This document shows positions 26,701-34,814 of a DNA stretch of 43,660 nucleotides, in pieces (the stretch's first letter is position 1; each line of letters begins with the position of its first letter). The notes beneath the pieces are model-generated. The model ran no database searches. It was given only the letters and a program-made list of their open reading frames with translations, and had not been told where the DNA came from. Made by a program: the position numbers and the translations under genes. The DNA is taken from positions 29,579 through 73,238 of the forward strand of contig JAHDIP010000004.1 in assembly GCA_020630735.1 (NCBI GenBank), in the 5' to 3' direction. The stretch is from Saprospiraceae bacterium (lineage in GTDB: Bacteria > Bacteroidota > Bacteroidia > Chitinophagales > Saprospiraceae).

Positions 26701-29700
26701 CGTCAAAAAGCTGACGGAAGTTGATATTAACAGAAAGTTGTTTTTTGATTTTAGAAACGGCTTGAGTTAAAAATAACGAATCAAAACCGAGTTCTAGGAA
26801 AGTTGCATGGTCATCCATCTCAGATTGAGGAATACCACTTAACTCATTAAATATATCTTTAAGTTTAGAGTTGACCAGCGATTTTCTACTGATACTCTTG
26901 TCAAAAGTACCTTTAGGGACGTTCATAGTGTTGCTTTTAAGTTGTATGTTTTCAAATGTAGATTTCGGAGCAATCCAATGAGAGGTTTTTTCGAATGGAT
27001 AGCTGGGGAGCGAAATTCTAGTTGATGAAACATTGGAGAATGCTTCCCATTTAATGCCACAATCTTCGAGCCAAAGTTGCCCTAATGACTTCAAAATAAA
27101 TGCAAAATCGTTAAATTTTTCTTTTGGATGTTTTAAAGAAGCTAAAATAGTATGATTTTTAGTTTTTGCAGGGTGTTGTCTAGTAAAAGTACTCAATGTT
27201 TGTCCAGGTCCAACCTCTAATAGTAATCGTTGAGGTAATGCGAGTACGGTTTGAATTCCATCCGAAAAACGAACAGTTTGGCGTAAGTGATTACACCAAT
27301 ACTCAGGTGTTTGGATCGCAGCAGGATCTGCCCAATCACCTGTTACATTAGAAATGATTGGAATAGTAGGATCATTAAATTTGATCGTCTTTAAAAATTG
27401 TTTAAACTCTTGAAGTATGGGTTCTACTTCTTGCGAATGTGCAGCAACTTTGATGTGCAGACGAGTTGAATGAATTTCTTTCTGATTCAATTGTTGTTTG
27501 ACAGCATCTATCATATTAGCTGCACCAGAAACAACACATAAATCGGGCTTATTGATCGCTGCAAAACTAAGAGAGCCAGTAATGTATTGCTGAACCTCTT
27601 GCTCTGGTAATGGAATGCTTAACATTCCTCCTTCAGGTAATGTTCGGAATAAGTGTCCCCGCTTAGTGACTAAAGCAATGGAGTCTTCTAATGATATAAC
27701 ACCTGCAATACAAGCTGCGGTATATTCCCCTAGGCTATGCCCTATCATTTCGGAAGGAACAATTCCCCAAGATAACCAAAGTTGAGCCGTTGCATATTCA
27801 ATGGTAAACAAAAGTGTGATACCATGTAGCGGATTTTCAATTGGCTTATTTTCCAAATGATCTGGATATAGAATATCCCTTAAGTTTAAGCCATGTTGGT
27901 CTTTCAGAATAAACAAACATTCATCAACAGCATTTTTGAAAACGGCTTCTTCGTCGTAGAGGTTGCGCCCCATATTGCTATGTTGGGCACCACCACCAGG
28001 AAACATGAAGACGATCTTTTTTTCTTCTTTCTTTGAGGTTTTAGAAATGAGCTGTCGCTTATCGACTTGTGTTAGTGCTTCACTTGCTAATTGTTGATTG
28101 TTGCAAACTAAAAAACGTTTGTGCTTAAAATGACTTCTTCCGTTTTGTAAGGTATAGGCTACATCATTCAAATCAATAGAAGGATGTTGCGTTAAAAAAT
28201 TACCTAATTCGATTGTAGCACGATCTAGTGCTGTTTCTGTTTTGGCAGAAAGAACTAATAATTGTGTATTCTTTTTTGTTGGTTTTTTTTCTAAAATAGG
28301 TGCCTCCTCTAAAACAATATGAGCATTTGTGCCACCTAGTCCGAAAGAACTTACAGCCGCTCTTCGAGGACTAGCTCCTTTCTTCCAATCGCTCAATTCA
28401 TTGTTAACATAAAAAGGTGTTTGGTCAAAATTTATTTGAGGATTTGGTTTTTCAAAATGTAAGTTTGCAGGTAACAGTTCATGCTTTAAAGCTAAAACGG
28501 TTTTAATGATTCCTGCTATACAAGCTCCTGCATCAAGGTGGCCAATATTCGTTTTTACAGAACCAATTGGACAGAATTTTTTCTTATTCGTAAAGGCGCC
28601 AAAGGCTCTCGTTAGACTTGCAATTTCGATTGGATCACCGATTCGAGTACCTGTACCATGTGCTTCAATATAGCTAATTGTCTCTGGATTGATGCCAGCT
28701 TTTTGATAAGCTCTAATCATAGCAACAGATTGCCCTTTTATACTCGGAGCTGTAAATCCAATTTTGTCAGCGCCATCATTATTGATCGCTGTACCTTTTA
28801 TTACTGCATGGATAGTATCCCCATCTTTAATAGCTTGGTCTAATTTTTTTAAGACAATAAAAGACATTCCATTGCCTCGTACCATTCCATTGGCTTGTGC
28901 ATCGAAGGCACGACAGTAGCCATCTGGCGAAAGTGCATGACCTTCGGTGTGAACGTGACCTGCTTGTAATGGAGGCTGTATGCGTCCGCCACCTACGAGC
29001 ATCATATCGCTATCGCCAGTTTGTAAACTTTGACAAGCAAGATGTACAGCAACACCTGAAGAAGAGCAAGCTGTTTGTACATTTATGGCTGGTCCTTTTA
29101 GATTTAATTTGTAAGCAACACGTGTAGCAGGAAAATCTTTTTCCAAAGTAATCCCTTTTTGAAAATCTTCGATAGATTTAAAATATTGAGGATGGGTCAT
29201 TACATTATTGACCAAATAAGTATTGCGAGCAATACCTCCAATTACTCCAATAGAGCCTTGGTATTGGTCTGGATTGTAACCTGCGTCTTGTAAGGCAGCA
29301 TAAGCACATTCCAAGTAAATTCGATGCTGTGGGTCCATCAATGCCGCTTCTTTTGGATGATAACCAAAGAAGGTAGCATCGAAACAGTCAGCATCATCTA
29401 AGATCATTCCTCGATTGACGAAGCTAGGATCATTTATTAGCTGTGGATCGACACCTGCAGCAGCTAATTCTTCAGCAGTAAATGTTTTACTTACATCTTT
29501 TCCTGATTTTAGATTCTCCCAAAATTCATAAATGTTTTTAGCACCGGGGAAACGTCCAGACATTCCGATAATTGCTATATCATTTGTCGTTTCTTTTGAA
29601 TCTTTAGTATTAGATTGTTTTGGTGTTGATTGGAGTTCAGTTGTTTTGGATTTTTCGATAGAAGAAGGTGTTTCGTAATTGAAATTTTTGGCGACATTCC

Positions 29701-32461
29701 ATGTGGATGCACTCAAGAAATTATCTTCTAGTACCGCTTTCCAATTATTGGCTAATTGACTTTTTATTTTTTTGTGTTCTAAAAAACGGATATCGCCCAT
29801 GGGCTTAGAATCTTTGTAAATTCCATCCGTCATTTTTTGTTCTACATTTTTATAAGGAGCAATGAGATTGGGATGGTAATCCAAACCAATGGTTTGACAC
29901 AATCCTTTCATTACATTTTCAGGCTTTTGAACTAAGTCCTCGTATCTAATTCTAAATTGACGATTAGAAGGAATGGTAGATAGAAAATCAAGAATGTTTT
30001 CATGACTCTTTGTCCAAATTAATTCCCCTAATTGTTGGGCATCAAAAGAGTGTTGATTGAGGTACATCACCTGATCCATGTGCATGCGTTCAAAGGAACG
30101 AATCATAGGGTAGGGATGACGTACCAAATGGATATAAATGGCTTTATCAAAATCTAATTCTGCCTTTTGTAAAATAGATGGATCAAGCGCATAAGAAGGT
30201 GATTTGTCTACTAGTATTCGATCATTAGTCCATTCTTGAAAAAGACTATAAACGGCTTTAGTAGTAAAATCTTTTTCTTCCATTTTTTGAAATAAAGCTT
30301 TGGCTTCGTCAGCATTGCATTGCTTTAATTCCATGATGGTTCGAATTGTACCTTCTTTCCATAAACTAAATTTTCCACTATAGGCTTTGCTACGTTCTTT
30401 TAGTGTATTAAAACCTAATAGTTGTAATTCATTTGCAGCAAATAATTTTGGATGACCCGCTAGCATTACACGTAAGAGGCTAGTACCAGATCGTGGAGGC
30501 GATAGAATAAAAATCGCTGGTGGATTTTTTTCATTCACCTGATTCAATTGTAAAGAAGCTTCAGGAATATATTGATCAAAACTAGTAAATTGATCGTTTG
30601 TTAACTTAGGTTTTTGTATAGAGTCTGAACTAATTTTTTTATCATTAAAATATTTTCCTACAGCTTTTGCATAATCTTTTTCCAATAAGGCAGCATAAGA
30701 TTCTATTGTAGGACAATCGAAAATAGTAACGATAAAAATCGTTTCGTTTAATTTTTCTTGAAGATCATTTATAAACTTTGCTGCTTGCAAAGAATTGCCT
30801 CCGAGTTCAAAAAATTTGTCCTTAATACCTATTTTTTCAATACCTAAAATACTAGACCACTGTTTTGCTAAATATTGCTCTACTTTACTAGAAGGAGCAA
30901 TATAAGCATGTTCTAAATCGGGTCGATCTTGACTAGGTTCAGGTAATGCTTTTCTATCTATTTTTCCAGCCGTAGTTAGAGGCATGTTGTCCAAAAATAC
31001 AAAACTAGCTGGGATCATATATTCGGGAAGCTGTTTGGCTAAAGATGACCGTAGTTGAGAATTAGTTAGGGAAGCATCTTTTTTCAAAACGATATAAGCA
31101 ACCAGTTTTTGACTTTCTGTTGTATCTCCAATAATGGTGACAGCTGTATCACGTATCAAATCATGTTCTGCAATAATAGCTTCAATTTCTCCCAATTCAA
31201 TACGGTAGCCCCTCAATTTTACTTGATAATCTGTACGACCGATAAAGTCGATATTTCCATCTTCTAAAAAGCAAGCAAGATCCCCCGTTTTGTATAGACG
31301 ATCAGTTGGATCAGAAGAAAACGGATTTTGAATAAACCGTTCTGCTGTTAAGTCAGGGCGATTGAGGTAGCAACGTGCTACACCTTTGCCACCAATATAA
31401 ATTTCTCCAGATACACCCGTAGGAACCTTGTTTAATTGATCGTCTAAAATGTATAATTGAGCATTTTTAATTGCTTTACCAATTGGTACTTTTACTCCAT
31501 CAAAATCAGAAGGTGTGCTATAAATAGAACAACCAACAGTAGCCTCAGTTGGACCATATTGGTTGAGAAGTTTTGCATTGTTTAATCTTTTGTGATGGCG
31601 TTTTACTAAAGCTCCTGGACAGGCTTCTCCTGCTACACTAATCGACTCTAATGAAGCCAATTGGTTCGGTTTAGCATGTTCTAATAAAAGAGAATATAAA
31701 GAAGGAAACGTTAGTAAATGTGAAATTTGCATTTGCTGTATATAAGCAGCAACTTTTGATATATCTTTTTCTAAGTCTTCTTCGGCAATCACTAAAGTGG
31801 CACCTTGTAAGATAGTCCAATAAATTAGTAATACAGCTCCATCAAAAGCAAAAGAATATGCATACAAGAATCGTTTGACAGGATGTTGTACGAAGTCGAT
31901 TTGAGCTTCTATAAGATTAGCAACATTCTTATGTTCTACTTGTACGCCTTTGGGTTTGCCTGTTGAACCTGAAGTAAAAATAGTATAAATAAGATGATCT
32001 TCTTCAACAGGTTTATCTAAATTTTCAGTTGAGTATTGTTCAATTGTTTTCCAATCAGTATCTAGACAAAATATTTTTGTCTTTTGAGAACTTGGAAAAT
32101 GTGGGACTAATTTTTTTTGCGTTAATAAAAATGGGGTATCTATTTCATCTAACATATAAGCAAGACGATCTTTAGGTGATTTGGGGTCGAGAGGAACATA
32201 AGCGGCTCCAGCTTTTAGAATACCCAAGATACCAATGATCATTTCTAGTGAGCGTTCAGTGGATATCGCAATAAGTGTTTCGGGGGCAATATTCTGAGCA
32301 GAGAGAAAATGAGCTAATTGGTTAGCCTTTGAATTTAGCTCCGCATATGTCAATTCTTTAGTACCAAAAACTAGAGCTATACTGTTTGGTGTAACAGTAA
32401 CTTGGTACTCAAAAAGTGAATGGATGCAATTTTTATATTCTTTTGTTCTCATATTATGCAA
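20768..32461 (-). CDS. Hybrid NRPS-PKS megasynthase: A-PCP-ST-KS-AT-ACP-AMT-C-A-PCP-TE
   Basis: A 3897-residue complete assembly line. Domains, with approximate residues and anchors: adenylation A1, 10-515 (TSGSTGKPKG from T163; catalytic K500); PCP1 with S557; sulfotransferase, 645-935 (P-loop SPPRSGTS from S654; RHPYPMIRS from R781); ketosynthase, 960-1390 (C1132 in QTACSSSG, then EAHGTGT and NIGH); acyltransferase, 1480-1790 (GHSLGE, S1576, malonyl-type); ACP with S1895; Gln/Pro-rich linker; class III PLP aminotransferase, 2120-2530 (K2370 in YGKIISGG); condensation, 2570-3000 (HHGIADG, H2701-H2702, D2706); A2, 3040-3525; PCP2 with S3571; thioesterase, 3630-3890 (GYSFGG with S3707; H3868). 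There is no KR, DH or ER. No condensation domain precedes A1, so A1 loads the starter. Inferred chain: starter, one malonyl unit, beta-keto to beta-amino, one amino acid, release. An ATG four codons in is an alternative start. Confidence 0.95.
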   Translation of the reverse strand: MHNMRTKEYKNCIHSLFEYQVTVTPNSIALVFGTKELTYAELNSKANQLAHFLSAQNIAPETLIAISTERSLEMIIGILGILKAGAAYVPLDPKSPKDRLAYMLDEIDTPFLLTQKKLVPHFPSSQKTKIFCLDTDWKTIEQYSTENLDKPVEEDHLIYTIFTSGSTGKPKGVQVEHKNVANLIEAQIDFVQHPVKRFLYAYSFAFDGAVLLIYWTILQGATLVIAEEDLEKDISKVAAYIQQMQISHLLTFPSLYSLLLEHAKPNQLASLESISVAGEACPGALVKRHHKRLNNAKLLNQYGPTEATVGCSIYSTPSDFDGVKVPIGKAIKNAQLYILDDQLNKVPTGVSGEIYIGGKGVARCYLNRPDLTAERFIQNPFSSDPTDRLYKTGDLACFLEDGNIDFIGRTDYQVKLRGYRIELGEIEAIIAEHDLIRDTAVTIIGDTTESQKLVAYIVLKKDASLTNSQLRSSLAKQLPEYMIPASFVFLDNMPLTTAGKIDRKALPEPSQDRPDLEHAYIAPSSKVEQYLAKQWSSILGIEKIGIKDKFFELGGNSLQAAKFINDLQEKLNETIFIVTIFDCPTIESYAALLEKDYAKAVGKYFNDKKISSDSIQKPKLTNDQFTSFDQYIPEASLQLNQVNEKNPPAIFILSPPRSGTSLLRVMLAGHPKLFAANELQLLGFNTLKERSKAYSGKFSLWKEGTIRTIMELKQCNADEAKALFQKMEEKDFTTKAVYSLFQEWTNDRILVDKSPSYALDPSILQKAELDFDKAIYIHLVRHPYPMIRSFERMHMDQVMYLNQHSFDAQQLGELIWTKSHENILDFLSTIPSNRQFRIRYEDLVQKPENVMKGLCQTIGLDYHPNLIAPYKNVEQKMTDGIYKDSKPMGDIRFLEHKKIKSQLANNWKAVLEDNFLSASTWNVAKNFNYETPSSIEKSKTTELQSTPKQSNTKDSKETTNDIAIIGMSGRFPGAKNIYEFWENLKSGKDVSKTFTAEELAAAGVDPQLINDPSFVNRGMILDDADCFDATFFGYHPKEAALMDPQHRIYLECAYAALQDAGYNPDQYQGSIGVIGGIARNTYLVNNVMTHPQYFKSIEDFQKGITLEKDFPATRVAYKLNLKGPAINVQTACSSSGVAVHLACQSLQTGDSDMMLVGGGRIQPPLQAGHVHTEGHALSPDGYCRAFDAQANGMVRGNGMSFIVLKKLDQAIKDGDTIHAVIKGTAINNDGADKIGFTAPSIKGQSVAMIRAYQKAGINPETISYIEAHGTGTRIGDPIEIASLTRAFGAFTNKKKFCPIGSVKTNIGHLDAGACIAGIIKTVLALKHELLPANLHFEKPNPQINFDQTPFYVNNELSDWKKGASPRRAAVSSFGLGGTNAHIVLEEAPILEKKPTKKNTQLLVLSAKTETALDRATIELGNFLTQHPSIDLNDVAYTLQNGRSHFKHKRFLVCNNQQLASEALTQVDKRQLISKTSKKEEKKIVFMFPGGGAQHSNMGRNLYDEEAVFKNAVDECLFILKDQHGLNLRDILYPDHLENKPIENPLHGITLLFTIEYATAQLWLSWGIVPSEMIGHSLGEYTAACIAGVISLEDSIALVTKRGHLFRTLPEGGMLSIPLPEQEVQQYITGSLSFAAINKPDLCVVSGAANMIDAVKQQLNQKEIHSTRLHIKVAAHSQEVEPILQEFKQFLKTIKFNDPTIPIISNVTGDWADPAAIQTPEYWCNHLRQTVRFSDGIQTVLALPQRLLLEVGPGQTLSTFTRQHPAKTKNHTILASLKHPKEKFNDFAFILKSLGQLWLEDCGIKWEAFSNVSSTRISLPSYPFEKTSHWIAPKSTFENIQLKSNTMNVPKGTFDKSISRKSLVNSKLKDIFNELSGIPQSEMDDHATFLELGFDSLFLTQAVSKIKKQLSVNINFRQLFDEAPSFDALAELIDEQLPDNALEHELEELNKQQVPSTSLPKQPIQQVPVQQQTTAPQTFYQAPQQPLQSSNVPMGSLEALVNKQLQLMEQQLALLSGQTIVPLPNVTSPSIQQQQIAAPTPPKVPNTSNDIPTQKVERNKSNTPLQVKKGDGSAHGPWKPIDKKDDNGLTPQQQQYLEDLINRYNTRTKGSKQLTQQQRTHLADPRSITGFMKLWKEMIYQIAVERSKGSKIWDVDGNEYVDYRMAFGISLFGHTPDFVQEAVRQQLDKGFELGVLTPLARKVADLLCELSGMDRVTLVNTGSEAVSASVRAARTTTFKNKIAVFEGDYHGIADEMLVRSVQRNGKSVSVPVSPGIPNFLVENVVVLKYDDPNVIDIILENADDLAAVIIEPIQAAYPHRQHFELIKAVRKVTEENDVALIFDEMITGFRLGMGGAQEWFGVQADIVAYGKIISGGLPMAAVAGKAKYMDAFDGGMWQFGDASYPEAGVTFFGGTFVRHPLSMAASFAALSAIKEGGQAMYDELNLKTARFAERLKTLFIHSKVPLQILSSASFLTVKVTDDNPLSRLFFFFCRLKGVHITEKAGLVSTAHTQEDFDFTFKVMEESIREMQTAGFFKITVADVEDKNIIIYPPHLQAENPSQLKISEKKKIALTEGQKEVWVEQQIGNEASAAYNLSADYLFKGTFYIDHFKRALQAVVNRHEALRSVFNKEEVSQTILPTLTIELPLVDLSMLSLNEQEEKLAALRFEESETPLDIFSGPLLRAKLVRISDQKHHFFLTVHHGIADGWSCGIIANDLGKFYTAFCNKTVPKLEEPKQLSAFVEEQVAYQASPEKQATENYWVNQFKNDIPILEFPTDRSRPSLKTYDAACEKISIKAQDFQALKSFSAKQGTTLFITLFAAFQTYIHRLSGQDDFVLGMVAASQTTNDNQTLVGHGVNLLPIRMQVDKNTPFNQHLKNVRTKVLDAFDHQNYTLGTLVKKLNIARDPSRQPIISILFNLDSDVGKLHFDNLEAQLTPIPRNYETFDIFINVKPTTTGVDFEWIYNTDLFNKETIQRRLLEVEKLLQSIIVQAQQPLNQLDILPLAQKSILLNEWNNTLQKYPNNKTIQDLIEQIAEQYPHKTACADQYNELTYEQLNKKANKLAHYLITAGLQKGEFVGVYFNRTPDLIVSLLATIKAGGVYVPLDPVNPKDRLSVIIEDTQSRFLLTHQELENKIPTQDGSVIFLEKIAAELTKLPASNPSIGVKATDYAYINYTSGSTGKPKGVLIQHHQVIDHHYAIIDALDLGTDETILSVASVAFDPSVQDFFMPLFLGSKVFLVDEETKVNGFELSQLINRSKATLMQATPATWKMLLTADWEGSNLLTILCGGEGLNKDLANKLIAKSKHLYNIYGPTETTIWSTLKKLEGDRLLTKADSGYEPIGRPINNVQVYLLDEKMQVVPIGASGEIYIGGIGVAKEGYFKRPELNVRKFVPSPFNSNEKLYRTGDLARYLPNGDLEYLSRADFQVKIRGFRIELGEIEATIAQHSDISQNVVVVREDQPNDKRLVAYLITKKGTSFDTSVLKSFLKDKLPNYMIPVAFVSMESFPMTSSMKINRNKLPIPDYSSSELDKAYQAPISKEEEFLTGLWKELLGQEKIGINDNFYELGGHSLIAVEMIAKIKKERGKKLPLTCLVEHATIKDLAELIEDEPEETKTKKKKSKGPLVTIQGKGNKMPIYLIHGAGLHVLMYKTLAQHMAPDQPIYGFHAIGLNGEAKPLDRIEKIAAAYIKEMFTIDPDGPYALAGYSFGGLIAFEIAKQLKAQGKEVAMLGMFDTVVRPEITGEVESYYESLSTFGKKVAWNLSEITKSPIKNLKYKTNTLQRRFKRWKYRLTHNEQQELNKAETDHFALVDRMNHIAFQHYKLTPYDGAIHLFRAKERRFFMKDFEHLGWGPYAKDGIIVKEIPGDHLYMFDPPNGQEFARILQQCLDEISKDNNS

Positions 32462-32734
32462 TAGATCGCCAGTAATAGCTTATATCTATAGTTTTGTGTT
32501 TATAATATCTGATTGAATATGAAAGGGTATATTGTCTTCTGTAATGTTGTTGAGGAGTAAATAATGTATTGGTGGGACGAATGATAAAGTTACAATAATC
32601 GTGCAATTATTACATACCCTCTTTGTGGTAAAAAAAGTATTAAAATAAAGCATAATAAAATAACAAGTTTTTATTAAATGCTGTAAATGAATACTTTACG
32701 GATATTTAATAATTAGGGCTACATTTGAGTCAGC
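32462..32734. other. Intergenic region upstream of the NRPS-PKS gene
   Basis: A 273-bp spacer lying before the megasynthase and after the polyphosphate kinase gene, both on the - strand. No clear TAnnTTTG box was found for the megasynthase; the nearest is TAACTTTA on the - strand (32592-32585), without a correctly placed TTG. An AT-rich stem (AGCAT and AATAAAA against their complements, 32649-32682) might end the kinase transcript but is weak. Confidence 0.4.
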
Positions 32735-34804
32735 TTACATGTTTTCCGACTTTCGTTTAATATAATAATATGTCTCTACTTGTGATCGAATAGCTAAATC
32801 ATCATTGTTTTCACGATAAATACTAGAAGTTTTACCATCTAGTAGCCTTGCTTTTACATTATCTTGAAACTGAATTTCAAGTAGTTTTTTTATCGTTTTA
32901 GCTACCGTTTTATCATAGATCGGGAAGGCTGTCTCTATTCGATAACTCAAATTTCTTACCATCCAATCTGCAGAAGACAAGTAGATACGCTCGTTACCAC
33001 CATTATGGAAAATAAAGACCCTAGAATGTTCTAAAAAGCGATCAACTATACTATAAGCAACAATATTTTCACTAATTTTTTTTAATTGAGGAATAAGGGT
33101 ACAAATACCTCTAATGATCATTCTTATTTTGACACCGGCCTGACTAGCTTCATATAATTTTGCGATCATTTTTTGATCTTGAAGGCTATTCATTTTTAGA
33201 TCAATGCGTGCTTCTTTTCCAGCCTTTGCATTTTTGATTTCTTGGTTGATAAACTTGACAAAATCATCTCTTAAATTGAATTGACCAACTAATAGATGTT
33301 TGAAGGAAGATTGAGGTACTTTTACCGTTTCAAGAAAAGAAAATACCCTAGCGACCTCTTTTGTTAAGCGATCATCAGCGGTAAATAGTCCTAAATCACT
33401 ATATACTTTTGCAGTATCTTCATGGAAATTTCCAGTACTTAAAAAACTATAGAATTGTGTTTTCCCATTTTCATTACGCCCAACAAGTGCCATCTTTGCA
33501 TGGACCTTCACACCAGGGAAACTATAGTGTACGTTTACACCAGCCTTTTCTAATTTTTCACCCCATTCTAAATTTGCTTCTTCATCAAATCGAGCTTTGA
33601 CTTCTATAAACGTTGTTACCTGTTTCCCCGCTTTTACTGCGTCAATTAAAGCGTTCATTATTCGTGATTTTTTAGCAACACGATATTGAACTATTTTGAT
33701 ATGAGTGACATTCGGGTCTTTAGCAGCTGCTTCGAAAAACCGAATGACAGATTCGTAAGACTGATAAGGAACATGATTGAGATGATCTTTTTCTTTTATC
33801 GCATTAAAGATATCTTTTGATTTTTCTAAAGGTGCATAGGGTAGTGGAGGAAATTCAGGATTTTTTAGATGATCCATCCCAAAACTTGGAAATTTGAAAA
33901 AATCAAAGTTATTATGATAGCGTCCTTCTGGTAAAAGATCAAAGTTTTCAAGATCAAAGTTTTCCATCAAAAACTCTAGCAAGTCAATCGACATTTCTCT
34001 ATCATACACAAAACGAGAAGCAGGACCAACATTACGTTTAGATAAACTTTTCTTTATTTTGGAAATAAGGTCGCCAGAAAATTCATCTTCGATATAAAGC
34101 TCTGCATCTCTAGTTAACTTAATAGAATAGGTATCTAATATTTCATAACCAGGAAAAAGCCACGATACACTTTGACGGACAATGTCATCAATCAATATGA
34201 CATCATACTTGCCATGCATTGATGGTAACTGTATAAAACGTGGTAAGTGATCAGATGGAATTTTGATAATACCAGATTCTTTTTTCTTAGAATCTTTATC
34301 TCGCATAGAGACAGCTAAGTACAGTGCAGCATTATTTAAGAACGGTCGAATTTTCTTTTTAACCAAAATTACAGGTTGCACGAATGGCAATAAGTGATCT
34401 TGAAAATAATTTTCGACAAATTCTTTCTGTTCTGAGTTCATATCAAGCCTACGCTTAATATTGATTTTATGATCTTTAAGCTCAGGAATTATTTGCTCTT
34501 CGAAGATAGAACTAAACTCTTCTTGTTGTGTATTTATTATTTTATGAATTTTTTTCAGTGTTTGCTTAGGATCAAAATCAAGTTCACGTTTGGTCTTTTT
34601 GCCAATACGTAAGAGATTTCGAAGTTGCGCAATACGTACCCTAAAAAACTCATCTAAGTTATTAGAATAGATAGCCAAAAACTTTACTCGTTCCAATAAA
34701 GGAACAGTAGGATCTTTTGCTTCTTGTAAAACACGATAGTTAAAAGATAACCAACTAACGTCTCTATGTATCATTGGTTGATTGTCTTTATTACTTTCTT
34801 GCAT
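32735..34804 (-). CDS. ppk1: Polyphosphate kinase 1
   Basis: A 689-residue protein with the full PPK1 layout. It reversibly transfers the terminal phosphate of ATP to polyphosphate through a phosphohistidine. The N-terminal signature HRDVSWLSFNYRVLQEA and SNNLDEFFRVRIAQLRNL are nearly invariant in the family. The two catalytic histidines fall at H435 (VHAKMALVGR) and H593 (LEHSRVFIF), almost exactly where the E. coli enzyme has them (435 and 592). Length is normal. The gene follows the DUF72 gene by 10 nt on the same strand and is probably co-transcribed with it. Polyphosphate serves as phosphate and energy store and in stress responses. No pho-box could be identified. Confidence 0.96.
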   Translation of the reverse strand: MQESNKDNQPMIHRDVSWLSFNYRVLQEAKDPTVPLLERVKFLAIYSNNLDEFFRVRIAQLRNLLRIGKKTKRELDFDPKQTLKKIHKIINTQQEEFSSIFEEQIIPELKDHKINIKRRLDMNSEQKEFVENYFQDHLLPFVQPVILVKKKIRPFLNNAALYLAVSMRDKDSKKKESGIIKIPSDHLPRFIQLPSMHGKYDVILIDDIVRQSVSWLFPGYEILDTYSIKLTRDAELYIEDEFSGDLISKIKKSLSKRNVGPASRFVYDREMSIDLLEFLMENFDLENFDLLPEGRYHNNFDFFKFPSFGMDHLKNPEFPPLPYAPLEKSKDIFNAIKEKDHLNHVPYQSYESVIRFFEAAAKDPNVTHIKIVQYRVAKKSRIMNALIDAVKAGKQVTTFIEVKARFDEEANLEWGEKLEKAGVNVHYSFPGVKVHAKMALVGRNENGKTQFYSFLSTGNFHEDTAKVYSDLGLFTADDRLTKEVARVFSFLETVKVPQSSFKHLLVGQFNLRDDFVKFINQEIKNAKAGKEARIDLKMNSLQDQKMIAKLYEASQAGVKIRMIIRGICTLIPQLKKISENIVAYSIVDRFLEHSRVFIFHNGGNERIYLSSADWMVRNLSYRIETAFPIYDKTVAKTIKKLLEIQFQDNVKARLLDGKTSSIYRENNDDLAIRSQVETYYYIKRKSENM

Positions 34805-34814
34805 TCTAAGTTTT

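Noticed and set aside
23281-29127. Several 60-110 residue frames on the + strand inside the NRPS-PKS gene.
   Set aside because: They are antisense shadows of a clearly coding frame, with no promoter and no recognisable domain.
32649-32682. AT-rich hairpin between polyphosphate kinase and NRPS-PKS genes as a terminator.
   Set aside because: The stem is interrupted and consists almost only of A-T pairs, expected by chance in such DNA.
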